Shown in pieces: positions 1-8,259 of a stretch of 64,000 nucleotides of DNA (its first letter is position 1; each line of letters starts with the position of its first letter). The notes beneath the pieces were generated by a model. It worked only from the letters and a program-made list of their open reading frames with translations, was not told the DNA's origin and did not search any database. The DNA is from Planctomycetota bacterium. Its GTDB lineage: Bacteria > Planctomycetota > UBA1135 > JAKEFM01. The translations under genes were made by a program, and so were the position numbers. The stretch spans positions 1-64,000 of the forward strand of contig JAKEFM010000265.1 in NCBI GenBank assembly GCA_022616055.1, in the 5' to 3' direction.

Positions 1-856
1 CTGTCACGAAGAGGCCGCGCACGCCGAGACGCTCGCACACGCCCAGCGACTCGCGGAAGAAGCGCGCCCCCTGCACGTTCGCCGAGCCGTGTGTGAAGAC
101 CACCGGCGGGGGGCCGTCCCCGAGCCACCGCTCGAGATCCGCGCCCAGCGGCTGCCCGTCCGCGCGATCGAAGCAGGGAAACCCCGTGAGCCGGAGCTGG
201 GGCGGCCAGTCGCGCTGGACGGGCGCGAACCATTCCGGCCAGAGGCCGAGGACCTTCGTGGGCGAGTTCCACCAGCCGTTCATGGGCCGCCGCAGGTCGG
301 TGAGCCCGGTCCTCCGGCGGAAGGCGTTGAACCGCGGCACCCACGTGCGGTCGAACAGGACGTCGGAAAGCCACCAGCAGCCGCGCTTGAACCACGTCGG
401 CGTCCGGCGGACGAACTCCATGCCTTTGAAGGCGGGGACGCGGTAGGCCGTCCGCAGGACCGCGGGCGCCACGTGCACCGTCACGAACGGCGCGCCGTGC
501 TTCTCCTGCGCGAGCCGGCAAGCGAGGTCGAGCGACGAGCCGACGAGGACCGCGCCCGCGCGCGCCTCGGCCTCGATCCTCGCGTAGAGCGCCGGGAGCG
601 TCGCCAGGACCGCCTCCCGCATGACGAACGGGAAGCCGCGCCGCGGATCCCACAGCTCCGGACGCGCCGTCATCTCGAGGTAGTGCTCGCGCGTGTCCAT
701 CGCCTCGAACGCGAGCCCCGCGCGCGTGACCGCCTCTTCGTACCAGGCGCCCGCGTGGATCACGACGTCGTGGCCGCGCTCGCGCAGGCCGCGGCCGACC
801 GCCACGAACGGGTGGACATCGCCGGCGCTCCCGATGGCGACGATGACGACCCGCAT
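1..856 (-). CDS. Glycosyltransferase, UGT/MGT-like (GT-B fold), 3' end outside window
   Basis: The reverse-strand reading from the ATG at 854-856 begins MRVVIVAIGSAGDVHP, the N-terminus typical of UDP-glucuronosyl/UDP-glucosyltransferase-like (YjiC/MGT) enzymes, with the glycine-rich GSAGDVHPF turn of the first Rossmann domain. About 285 residues are present, reaching the start of the C-terminal donor-binding domain (a VVFTHGSAN strand-turn near the window edge). The family transfers a sugar from a nucleotide donor to a lipid, sterol or natural product, usually in the cytoplasm. The acceptor cannot be told from the sequence. The gene is divergent from the von Willebrand A protein and runs off the left edge, so the C-terminal half with the donor-binding signature is not visible. 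Confidence 0.8.
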   Translation of the reverse strand, partial: MRVVIVAIGSAGDVHPFVAVGRGLRERGHDVVIHAGAWYEEAVTRAGLAFEAMDTREHYLEMTARPELWDPRRGFPFVMREAVLATLPALYARIEAEARAGAVLVGSSLDLACRLAQEKHGAPFVTVHVAPAVLRTAYRVPAFKGMEFVRRTPTWFKRGCWWLSDVLFDRTWVPRFNAFRRRTGLTDLRRPMNGWWNSPTKVLGLWPEWFAPVQRDWPPQLRLTGFPCFDRADGQPLGADLERWLGDGPPPVVFTHGSANVQGARFFRESLGVCERLGVRGLFVT

Positions 857-889
857 CAGGGCCGCATCATGGCACGACGAGCAAGCCGG

Positions 890-988
890 TCACGCGCCGT
901 TCGCGCAGAGGAACCGGGTCAGGTCCTTGAGGTGGAGGAGGTCCCCGAAGGTCTGGATGGAGGAGACGACGCCGGGGCGGTCGCGTCT
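890..988 (-). pseudogene. Possible remnant of an IS91-type transposase
   Basis: A reverse-strand reading of about 33 codons ending in TGA at 890-892 contains RPGVVSSIQTFGDLLHL. This resembles the conserved stretch that precedes the metal-binding histidines of Y2 (IS91/IS801-type) transposases, where the usual continuation is a PHxH motif. Here the similarity stops after FGDLL and the metal site is absent. No start, no inverted repeats and no other part of a transposase are visible. It is a short, speculative match in the divergent intergenic region. Confidence 0.3.
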
Positions 989-1112
989 GGCCTAGGCGGG
1001 CCCCGCCTCCTTCCCTCCCGTAGCGCCGCGTCACGCTTTCCCCGGAACGCCCGAGGGATGAACCACCCGCTCCCGGCTGCCGTTCTACGGCGCCACCGTC
1101 CCGAGAGTCGCC

Positions 1113-3527
1113 ATGGCCGCGCCGCTTCGAGGTCGCTTCGAAGTCATCCTCCTCCTCGCTTCCGCGGCCGCCGCGCAGGAGGGCGCGGCGACGCAGGCTC
1201 CCGCCTGGGCCCCCGAGGTTCGGCTCGAGCAAGTCCGCGTCGTGGCGAAGGTCGTCGACGGCACGGCGACCACCGAGCTCGAGCAGGTCTTCCGCAACAC
1301 GGGGCCCGTCGAGCGGGAGGAGGTCTTCCTCCTCCCGCTCCCCGACGACACCGTCGTCTCCGACCTGTCGATGACGGTGGACGGGAAGGTCGTGAAGGGG
1401 GAGCTCCTCGATCGGGGAGAGGCGCGCGGGGTCTACGAGTCGATCGTCCGCTCGCGCCGCGACCCGGCGCTCCTCGAGTGGGTCGGTCGATCGTGCGTCC
1501 GCCTCTCGGCCTTTCCCGTCCCGCCGAACGGGGAGGCGCGCGTGAAGGTGCGATACGACAGCGTGCTTCCCCTCTCGGGAGGCGCGTTCGAGGTCCGCCT
1601 GCCCCTCTCCCTCGGCCCCCTCGCGCGCGGAGCCATGAAGGGCCTCGTCTTCCAGGCGACGATCGAGTTCTCGAGACCGATCGGCGCGATCTACTCCCCG
1701 ACCCACCCGGTGGAGGTCGTGCGGACGGGGGACCGGACCGCCCGCGTCTCGATGGAGGGCTCCGACGTCCGCGCCGACCGCGACCTGCGCCTCCTCGTCT
1801 CCCTCGCGCAAGAGGAGATCGGCCTCCTCTTCCTCTCCCACCGGCGGGCCGGGGAGGACGGGACCTTCCTCGCCCTCCTCGCGCCGCGCCTCGACCTCGG
1901 GCCCGCGAAGGTCCTGCCGAAGGACGTCGTCTTCGTGCTCGACACGTCGGGAAGCATGGACGGGGAGAAGATCGCCCAGGCGAAGGGGGCGCTCCGCGAT
2001 GCGCTCGGGCGCCTGAATCCGGGGGATCGCTTCCACCTCGTCCGCTTCGCGACGGAGGCGGAGGCGTTCCGGGAGGGCCTGGTACCCGCGACTCCCGAGA
2101 ACGTCGAGGCCGCCCGCGCCTGGGTCGCCGCGTTCGAGGCCCTCGGCGCGACGAACCTCGGAGAGGCGCTCCGGCGCGCCCTGGCCGTTCCCGGGGAGCC
2201 GGGGCGGCTGACGATGCTCTTCCTCCTCACGGACGGCCTTCCGACGGTCGGGACGATCGAGGAGAAGACCCTCCTCGCCGAGGTCCGCCAGAGGAACGCC
2301 GCGCGCGCGCGGATCTTCGTCTTCGGCGTCGGGGTCGACGTGAACACCCGGCTCCTCGACACCCTGGCGGAGGAGACGCGGGCCGCCCGCGAGTACGTGA
2401 CCGACGGCGAGGCGATCGACTCCAAGGTGGCCTCCCTCGTCGAGAAGGTCTCCCATCCGATCCTCTCCGACCCCTTCCTCCTCCTCGACGGCGCCGAGGT
2501 CCGCGACGTCTATCCGAAGCGGCTCCCCGACCTCTTCCGCGGCGCGACGCTCGTGGTCGCGGGGAGATTCCGCGGGGAGGGGGCCGCCCGGGTCCGGCTC
2601 CGCGGCCTCGTCGGCGAGGGAGAGCGCGAGTGGAGATACCCGGTCGACCTCCCCGCCGTCGAGTCCCGCAACGACTCGATCCGGACGACCTGGGCCTCGC
2701 GCAAGGTCGGCTACCTCCTCGACGAGATCCGCCTCAACGGGGAGAACGCCGAGGTCGTCGAGGAGGTGAAGCGCCTCGCCCGCGAGCACGCGATCGTCAC
2801 CCCCTACACCTCGCTCCTGGTCCGCGAGGAGCAGCGCCGCCTCTCCTCCGCGCGGTCCGGCTCCGGGAGCGCCGGGGTCGCGGCCGGGGCGACACCTCCG
2901 CCGGATCGCGGGTCCCCCTCCGCCCCGGGGAACCTGCCCCGTGGGTCGACGGCGGGAGAAACCGCGGGCCGCGGAGTCGAGTTGGGGGGGGCGACCGCTG
3001 TGGGCGTCGGAGCGACCGGCGCACCGGCACCGGCGCCGACCACGCCGGACGGGCTTCCGGCCCGCGAGCCGATCGACAAGGAGGCGGACGGTCTCGGGGT
3101 CGGTTCCACGGGGCATTACGGGCGCGCCGCGTCCGGGGGGAAGGCGGTGGAGGAGAGCCTCGAGGCGAAGCGGCTCAAGGAGGAGACGGTCGGTGGGACC
3201 TCAAGCGGATTCAGCCGAACCATGTACGGAGCGGCGCTCGGAGGAAAGCGGGCCGCGGGGGGCAGCAGCGGAGGCCGCTCGGGTCGGCCCGTCGAGGCCC
3301 TCCAGTCCTCCGTCCGCCGCGTCGGCGCCAAGGTCTTCCACCTCGTCTCCTCCGTCTGGATGGACACCGATTTCACGGAGAAGGACCGGGAGAAGATCGT
3401 CCCCGTCGCCTTCCTCTCCGAGGAGTACTTCGCCCTCCTCGCGCGGGAGCCCGACCTCGCGCCGGTCTTCGCCCTCGGGCCGAAAGTGCTCGTCGGGTGG
3501 AAAGGGAACTTCTACGAGGTGAAGTGA
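1113..3527 (+). CDS. Secreted VIT and von Willebrand factor type A domain protein
   Basis: 804 aa. Residues 1-21 form a signal peptide ending in AAAAQ. Residues about 35-165 are a VIT (inter-alpha-trypsin inhibitor) domain, with the family stretch around LPLPDDTVVSDL. A von Willebrand A domain starts near residue 270 and has an intact MIDAS motif DTSGS (D277, S279, S281) plus the later LTDGLPT strand, so metal-dependent ligand binding is expected. Residues about 590-690 are low-complexity Gly/Ala/Pro linker, followed by a C-terminal segment with no recognised domain. Proteins of this build act outside the cytoplasm as adhesion or assembly factors in many Gram-negative and planctomycete genomes. 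The ATG at 1113 was chosen because it gives a complete signal peptide. Confidence 0.85.
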   Translation: MAAPLRGRFEVILLLASAAAAQEGAATQAPAWAPEVRLEQVRVVAKVVDGTATTELEQVFRNTGPVEREEVFLLPLPDDTVVSDLSMTVDGKVVKGELLDRGEARGVYESIVRSRRDPALLEWVGRSCVRLSAFPVPPNGEARVKVRYDSVLPLSGGAFEVRLPLSLGPLARGAMKGLVFQATIEFSRPIGAIYSPTHPVEVVRTGDRTARVSMEGSDVRADRDLRLLVSLAQEEIGLLFLSHRRAGEDGTFLALLAPRLDLGPAKVLPKDVVFVLDTSGSMDGEKIAQAKGALRDALGRLNPGDRFHLVRFATEAEAFREGLVPATPENVEAARAWVAAFEALGATNLGEALRRALAVPGEPGRLTMLFLLTDGLPTVGTIEEKTLLAEVRQRNAARARIFVFGVGVDVNTRLLDTLAEETRAAREYVTDGEAIDSKVASLVEKVSHPILSDPFLLLDGAEVRDVYPKRLPDLFRGATLVVAGRFRGEGAARVRLRGLVGEGEREWRYPVDLPAVESRNDSIRTTWASRKVGYLLDEIRLNGENAEVVEEVKRLAREHAIVTPYTSLLVREEQRRLSSARSGSGSAGVAAGATPPPDRGSPSAPGNLPRGSTAGETAGRGVELGGATAVGVGATGAPAPAPTTPDGLPAREPIDKEADGLGVGSTGHYGRAASGGKAVEESLEAKRLKEETVGGTSSGFSRTMYGAALGGKRAAGGSSGGRSGRPVEALQSSVRRVGAKVFHLVSSVWMDTDFTEKDREKIVPVAFLSEEYFALLAREPDLAPVFALGPKVLVGWKGNFYEVK

Positions 3528-3579
3528 CGGCGAGGGGCGCTCCAGGCCCGCGGCGGCACCTCCCGAAGAACGGGCCGTC

Positions 3580-4242
3580 ATGGAGGCCGGACACGATTCC
3601 CCGACGTCGGGGCCCGCTCGGCCCGGCGCTGGGACGCTCGCCGCCCTCTTCCTCCGGGGCGCGTCGCGCACCGTCCCCCGGGCCGCTCTCCTCGGATGCC
3701 TCTGCCTCTCCGCGGCGGGCCTGATCCACGTCCTCGCGACCGGTGGGGGAGGAGGCCTGGTCGTCCTCGCCGGGGCGGTCGGGTTCATCGGCGGAGCGAT
3801 CGTGGGATTCCTCGGCGCCGCGCGGGGGACCCTTGCCGGGCTGGAGGAAGGGCTGCGCGCGCAGCTGCCGCGGATCCCCCTCGAGAGAATCGGGGCCGTC
3901 TTCCCCTCCGCGAAGGTGCGCGACCTGAGGGAGCGGGCCGAGGCGATCGTCGAGCGCGTAATCGCCGAGGTCGCCGGGCTGTTCTCGATCCCTTCCCGGT
4001 ATGGACCGCAGCTCCGGAGGCCGCTCCGCGGGCTCTTCGACCGCCTCCTTGCCGACTGCGACCGCCGGGGCGTGGCCGAAGTCGGTCCGCCGGAGGTCCG
4101 CGAGTGGCTCGTCTCGAAGGGCCTCGCCCTGGCGACGGCGCCGCTGTTCGCGGGCCTGCGCACCGGCCGCCGGGTGGTCTTCGGGCTCCTCGCCCTCGCG
4201 GGCGCCGCCCTCGTCGCCACCCCGGCGTTCTGCGGCGCTTGA
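3580..4242 (+). CDS. Hypothetical membrane protein
   Basis: 220 aa, starting ATG at 3580, 52 bases after the VIT/vWA gene and on the same strand. Hydrophobic segments lie at about residues 34-53, 58-81 (a Gly-rich VGFIGGAIVGFLGAA helix) and 197-216. Between the second and third segments is a basic amphipathic stretch of about 110 residues. No domain is recognised. The arrangement suggests an inner-membrane protein with a cytoplasmic middle part, possibly co-transcribed with the upstream gene. Function is unknown. Confidence 0.65.
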   Translation: MEAGHDSPTSGPARPGAGTLAALFLRGASRTVPRAALLGCLCLSAAGLIHVLATGGGGGLVVLAGAVGFIGGAIVGFLGAARGTLAGLEEGLRAQLPRIPLERIGAVFPSAKVRDLRERAEAIVERVIAEVAGLFSIPSRYGPQLRRPLRGLFDRLLADCDRRGVAEVGPPEVREWLVSKGLALATAPLFAGLRTGRRVVFGLLALAGAALVATPAFCGA

Positions 4243-4268
4243 GGCTCGTCGCCGTCCGGCCCTAGAAT
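4239..4268 (+). promoter_or_regulatory. Predicted sigma70-type promoter for rph
   Basis: TTGAGG at 4239-4244, an 18-bp spacer and TAGAAT at 4263-4268, 57 bases upstream of the rph ATG. The -35 overlaps the stop codon of the preceding gene. The pattern matches the other promoters read in this window. Confidence 0.45.
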
Positions 4269-4324
4269 CCGCCTCCCGCGCGCTCGGGGACCCTCGACCA
4301 GAGTCCCCGCTTCCTTGCGGGGGG

Positions 4325-5068
4325 ATGCAGCCTTTGGGAGCCCAGAGAAAGGACGGGCGGAAGCCCGACGAGATCCGCCCGGTCGCGATCCGGCGGGGAT
4401 TCACGGAGTTCGCCCCGGGCTCGGTCCTGATCGAGCTCGGCAAGACCCGGGTCCTCTGTACGGCGATGGTGACGGACGGCGTCCCGCCGTTCCTCCTCGG
4501 GACGGGGCAGGGGTGGCTCACCGCGGAGTACTCGATGCTCCCCTCCGCGACGCCCGGCCCGAGGAAGATGCGCGACGGGCGGAGCGCGAAGCCCGACGGC
4601 CGGAGCGTCGAGATCCAGCGGCTCGTCGGCCGGGCGCTGCGGACGATCGTCGACCTCAAGGCGATGCCCGACCGGACGGTCTGGATCGACTGCGACGTCC
4701 TCCAGGCCGACGGCGGCACGCGGGTCGCCGCGATCACCGGCTCGTACGTCGCGCTCTACGACGCGATGCTCGACCTGGACCACCAGCGCTCGCTCCGGCG
4801 CTGGCCGATCCAGACGCAGGTCGCGGCGATCTCCGTCGGGCTCGTCGGGGGCGCCCCCGTCGTCGACCTCGCCTACGCGGAGGACTCCGCCGCCGAGGTC
4901 GACATGAACGTCGTGATGACCGGGGCCGGCGAGTTCGTCGAGGTCCAGGGGACCGCGGAGAAGAAGCCCTTCGCGCGCCCGCAGTTCGACGCGATGCTCG
5001 ACCTCGCGCGCAAGGGGATCGACAGGCTCTTCGAGGCGCAGGCCTCCGCTCTCGGGCTCGCCCGCTGA
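4325..5068 (+). CDS. rph: Ribonuclease PH
   Basis: 247 aa, close to the usual family length of about 240. RNase PH is a phosphorolytic 3'-5' exoribonuclease that trims tRNA 3' extensions in the cytoplasm as a ring-shaped hexamer. The N-terminus RKDGRKPDEIRPVAIRRGF, the RSVEIQRLVGRALR helix and the DCDVLQADGGTR motif with the phosphate-binding Arg are all present. The ATG at 4325 gives the standard N-terminus; the frame is open far upstream only because the DNA is GC-rich. In many bacteria rph is directly followed by rdgB. Here rdgB lies 5.7 kb downstream, on the far side of an opposite-strand block. Confidence 0.95.
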   Translation: MQPLGAQRKDGRKPDEIRPVAIRRGFTEFAPGSVLIELGKTRVLCTAMVTDGVPPFLLGTGQGWLTAEYSMLPSATPGPRKMRDGRSAKPDGRSVEIQRLVGRALRTIVDLKAMPDRTVWIDCDVLQADGGTRVAAITGSYVALYDAMLDLDHQRSLRRWPIQTQVAAISVGLVGGAPVVDLAYAEDSAAEVDMNVVMTGAGEFVEVQGTAEKKPFARPQFDAMLDLARKGIDRLFEAQASALGLAR

Positions 5069-5074
5069 GCCGAC

Positions 5075-6421
5075 CTACGAGGGCCCGAGATTCACCCGCA
5101 TCCCCTTCGTGTTCTCGAGGGCCCCCGAGGGGAGAAGGTTCCAGAACTGGACGTAGACGTTCGCCCCCGCGGTCCCTGCGGGGATGGCGGGGGGAGTCGG
5201 CGGCCAATCGAGCGCGCCGTTCGCCGGGACGATCCCGGCTGGGAAGGCGAGGAAGTAGGGGCCGACAGGCGAGACGAAGAGGTTGCAGGCCCCCGAGACC
5301 GGAATCGAGGCGGGCGCGCCGCCGATCAGGACGAAGGCGGCGGTGCCGGGAGTGGCCCCAGTTTCCCGCACCTGGAAGTCCTGGAACCCCGCCCCGGTCG
5401 GCCCGTGCGGCCCGACCGTCTCGGCGGGGTGCCCGAGCCTCGTGATGCTCGCCGTCCCGCAGACACCCGGACTCGCGGGGAGTCCGGAGTCAAACGTCGA
5501 CAGGCCGAAGAAGAGCACGCTCGGGATGAAAGGGTCAGCCCCGAACAAGGTGGTGCCTCCGACGAGGCAACCGGCGCCAAGCTCGTCTCCGTCCGCGACG
5601 TGGAACACGAGCGTGTGTGACCCCGCGGAGAGGGGCAGGGGGAGGGTCCGCAAGCCCGTCGTGTGGGCGGGGAAATAATAGAGCGCGGGCATCGGCGGCC
5701 GGTTGAACTCGGGTGCCGGCAGCCCGGGGGAAGGAGTGAGCGTCCAGGGGTCGGTGCCGGGGATGGGGCCCCCGTACGAGCCCGCCGACGCGTTCCGGGT
5801 GACTCCTCCCGCGACGAGAGTCCCGTCGAGGAAGATCCCGAAGGAGTCGAAGAAGAAGGTGTCGGCCGGGCTCTCGAACGTGGCGAAGGTGTAGGACACA
5901 TCCAGACTCGTCGGTTGACTGGCCGTGAAGGCTACTTCGAAGACGGCCGCGTTCGACGTTGGGATCGGGAGGAAGTAGCCGTAACCCTGCTGCAGGGCGA
6001 GGGAGAGCGGGGTGTCGAGGCCCGTGCAAACGCCGAACTGGGTCGATCCGATCTGCCCCACGAGGTTGGCGCATCCGTTCGGCGAGCCCGCCGGCGTCCC
6101 GTCGTCGTCGAAGTCCTCTACGTACGCGTTCGAGATCACGAACCCGTTCGCGCCCGCGAAGCCCCTCGCGACCGAGAACTGTGTCGCCAGCGGATTCGAA
6201 CACGTGGGGTCGGCCGGGATCTGCGTCACGGCCGTCACGGCGAGGATCCCGTTCGGGTCCTCCAGGAGCTCGCCCCAAGCCGATCCCGGCACGCTGGGCC
6301 CCCCCACCAGAACGGGGTTCACGGGGACGGCGAAGGGATTGACGATGTCGTGGGCCGAGGCCCGGAGCACCGCACCGACTCCGAGGGCGAGGCCGACCGT
6401 GAGGCTACGGCCACTGCTCAT
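5075..6421 (-). CDS. Secreted protein of unknown function, planctomycete-type
   Basis: 448 aa. The start overlaps the stop of the upstream FG-GAP gene by four bases (ATGA), so translation is probably coupled. Residues 1-23 are a signal peptide ending in ASA. The body is rich in Gly, Pro, Ser and Thr with beta-strand patterning and no catalytic motif that I recognise. The last about 70 residues (CNLFVSP, then VYVQFWN, then GMRVNLG) echo the C-terminal module of the FG-GAP proteins in this window (CSLLVSP, FQWYV, GMQVFVL), so the export or sorting route may be shared. It is the last gene of a three-gene reverse-strand operon and meets rph end to end, six bases apart. Confidence 0.75.
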   Translation of the reverse strand: MSSGRSLTVGLALGVGAVLRASAHDIVNPFAVPVNPVLVGGPSVPGSAWGELLEDPNGILAVTAVTQIPADPTCSNPLATQFSVARGFAGANGFVISNAYVEDFDDDGTPAGSPNGCANLVGQIGSTQFGVCTGLDTPLSLALQQGYGYFLPIPTSNAAVFEVAFTASQPTSLDVSYTFATFESPADTFFFDSFGIFLDGTLVAGGVTRNASAGSYGGPIPGTDPWTLTPSPGLPAPEFNRPPMPALYYFPAHTTGLRTLPLPLSAGSHTLVFHVADGDELGAGCLVGGTTLFGADPFIPSVLFFGLSTFDSGLPASPGVCGTASITRLGHPAETVGPHGPTGAGFQDFQVRETGATPGTAAFVLIGGAPASIPVSGACNLFVSPVGPYFLAFPAGIVPANGALDWPPTPPAIPAGTAGANVYVQFWNLLPSGALENTKGMRVNLGPS

Positions 6422-8250
6422 TGGATCGTCACCCCGATTCCCCTCGACATCGCGCCGGGCAGGAGGCCTGGCCCCGGATCCGTTACGTACCACTGGCCGT
6501 AGATCGTCGCGCCCGAGAGGCCAGGGAGCGGCGGGATCGGGAAGGACAGAGAAACACGTCCGTTCCCGGGTCCGGACCCGAGCGTCGTCACGGGGACCGT
6601 CGCGTCCGGGGAGACGAGGAGGGAGCAGGCCGGCATCCCGGCGAATCCGAGCGGGAAGGGAAGGGGGAATCCTCCCCAGTTCGCGTTGCTGGCGCCGAGG
6701 ACGAGGATGGCCGACCCCCCGCCGAGGGCGCGCGAGAGGTTCATCCGGAGCGTGCTCCCGGGCGTGACGGCGACGGGGCCGGGGGGAGGCTGTAGCCGCC
6801 ACGCCGCGATCCTCGGGATGACCCCACCGGAGCCGGGGCATCCCGACCCGAAGATCGCGATGCCGACGGGGGCCCCCGAGTAGCCAAGGACGCGGCCGGG
6901 CAGCGTCGGGGCCCGCCAGGGCTCGGAGGCCGCGAAGTCGGGGTAGTCGTCCCCGTCGAGGTCCCCAAGGGCGACCACCGACATCCCGAATCCCTCCGGC
7001 GGGACCGGCTCGGGGAGGTCGAGCAGGGTGCCGACGGTCGGGTCTCCCGAATGGGCCAGGACCCTCCCCGGGGCGTTGGGAAACGGGACGGGCCAGTTCG
7101 CGGGGCTCGGCGTGGGGGACTGCCACTCCATGAAGCCGACGGGCGCGCCGGCGAGGACGTCGGCGAGTCCGTCCCCGTCGAGGTCGCCGATCCGCGCGAT
7201 GGACCGGCCGTGGAGGGCGTAGGGCGAGTCGACGGCGAGGAGCAGCGCGCCGGAGCTGCCGGAGAAGACCTGGATGTTCGTCGAGTAGAAGTTGAAGGGA
7301 TTGCCAACCGCGATGTCCTGCACGCCGTCGCCGTCGGTGTCTCCCACGAGGGCGAGAGTGAGAATGTCGTTGGCGGGGAAGACGGAGAGGCTGGACACGG
7401 TCCAGACGGGTGTGGGGTTGACGCCCGAGTAGAGGCGAAGCGCCGGAAAAGGAGGGAGGATGGCCGGGAAGACCGAGTTCCCTCTCGAGCCGACCACGAA
7501 ATCGGGAAGGCCGTCTCCCGTGATGTCGCCCAAGGGCTCGATCGCCTGGCCCATGTATTCGTTGCCGCAAGTCCCTGGCATCCATTGCGCCACCGACGGC
7601 CCCGCGAACCCGGAGAGCGCGCGAACCCGGCCCTCGACCCAGGCGCTCGGCGGGAAGCAGGGGCCCGGAGCGAAGGCGTACTGCTCTCCGACGAGGAGGT
7701 CGGGGATGCCGTCCCCGTCGTAGTCGCCTCCCACCGCAGCGGACTTGAGGCCGGCGAACGCGGAAGCAGGGAAGGACCCCAGAAGCGGGCCGAGGCCGGA
7801 GTAGATCTCGAGATGGAGCTGCCGGAACACGGAGCCGCCCGGCATGCCGACGGGAGAGTCGATCGGGAAGACGAAATCCAATACCGCGTCGCCATTGAGA
7901 TCGGCTTGGGGAGGGATCTGGAAACCAAGTCCGCCGGACGGCCAGCTTCCGAGGATCGTGAGGAGCGGCGCCTGTGAGCTTCCCGAGAAGATCCGGGCTC
8001 TGCCCGCGTCCGAAATGTTCCCCGGGTTGTAGCCCGGAGCTCCCACGATGAAGTCATCGGCCCCATCCCCGTCGAAGTCGCCGACGTTTCGCATCGTGTT
8101 TCCGAAGACCGTCGCAGGCTGGCTGTCGACGATCTCCCATAGGCTGCTCTGCGCTCGGAGGGGGGGGAGCGTGAAGCTGGTGAATCCGCAGAGGAGCGCG
8201 GCATGGGAGAGGCCCTTCCTCGCGCTATTCCGGACAAGGAGCCACGGCAT
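6418..8250 (-). CDS. Secreted FG-GAP repeat (integrin-alpha-like beta-propeller) protein
   Basis: 610 aa with a signal peptide (about residues 1-34, ending LRAQ). About seven repeats carry the calcium-loop pattern DxDGDGxxD, such as DFDGDGADDFIVGAP and DLDGDGLADVLAGAP, which build an integrin-alpha-type beta-propeller. The last about 140 residues, starting at FGSGCPGSGG and ending with QWYVTDPGPG and GAMSRGIGV, are a module also found in two other proteins here. Such proteins are exported and bind calcium; a specific ligand cannot be read from sequence. The ATG lies nine bases after the stop of the galactose-oxidase-like gene, with a GAGGG ribosome-binding site overlapping that stop, so the two are co-transcribed. 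Confidence 0.85.
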   Translation of the reverse strand: MPWLLVRNSARKGLSHAALLCGFTSFTLPPLRAQSSLWEIVDSQPATVFGNTMRNVGDFDGDGADDFIVGAPGYNPGNISDAGRARIFSGSSQAPLLTILGSWPSGGLGFQIPPQADLNGDAVLDFVFPIDSPVGMPGGSVFRQLHLEIYSGLGPLLGSFPASAFAGLKSAAVGGDYDGDGIPDLLVGEQYAFAPGPCFPPSAWVEGRVRALSGFAGPSVAQWMPGTCGNEYMGQAIEPLGDITGDGLPDFVVGSRGNSVFPAILPPFPALRLYSGVNPTPVWTVSSLSVFPANDILTLALVGDTDGDGVQDIAVGNPFNFYSTNIQVFSGSSGALLLAVDSPYALHGRSIARIGDLDGDGLADVLAGAPVGFMEWQSPTPSPANWPVPFPNAPGRVLAHSGDPTVGTLLDLPEPVPPEGFGMSVVALGDLDGDDYPDFAASEPWRAPTLPGRVLGYSGAPVGIAIFGSGCPGSGGVIPRIAAWRLQPPPGPVAVTPGSTLRMNLSRALGGGSAILVLGASNANWGGFPLPFPLGFAGMPACSLLVSPDATVPVTTLGSGPGNGRVSLSFPIPPLPGLSGATIYGQWYVTDPGPGLLPGAMSRGIGVTIQ

Positions 8251-8259
8251 GAGGTGCCC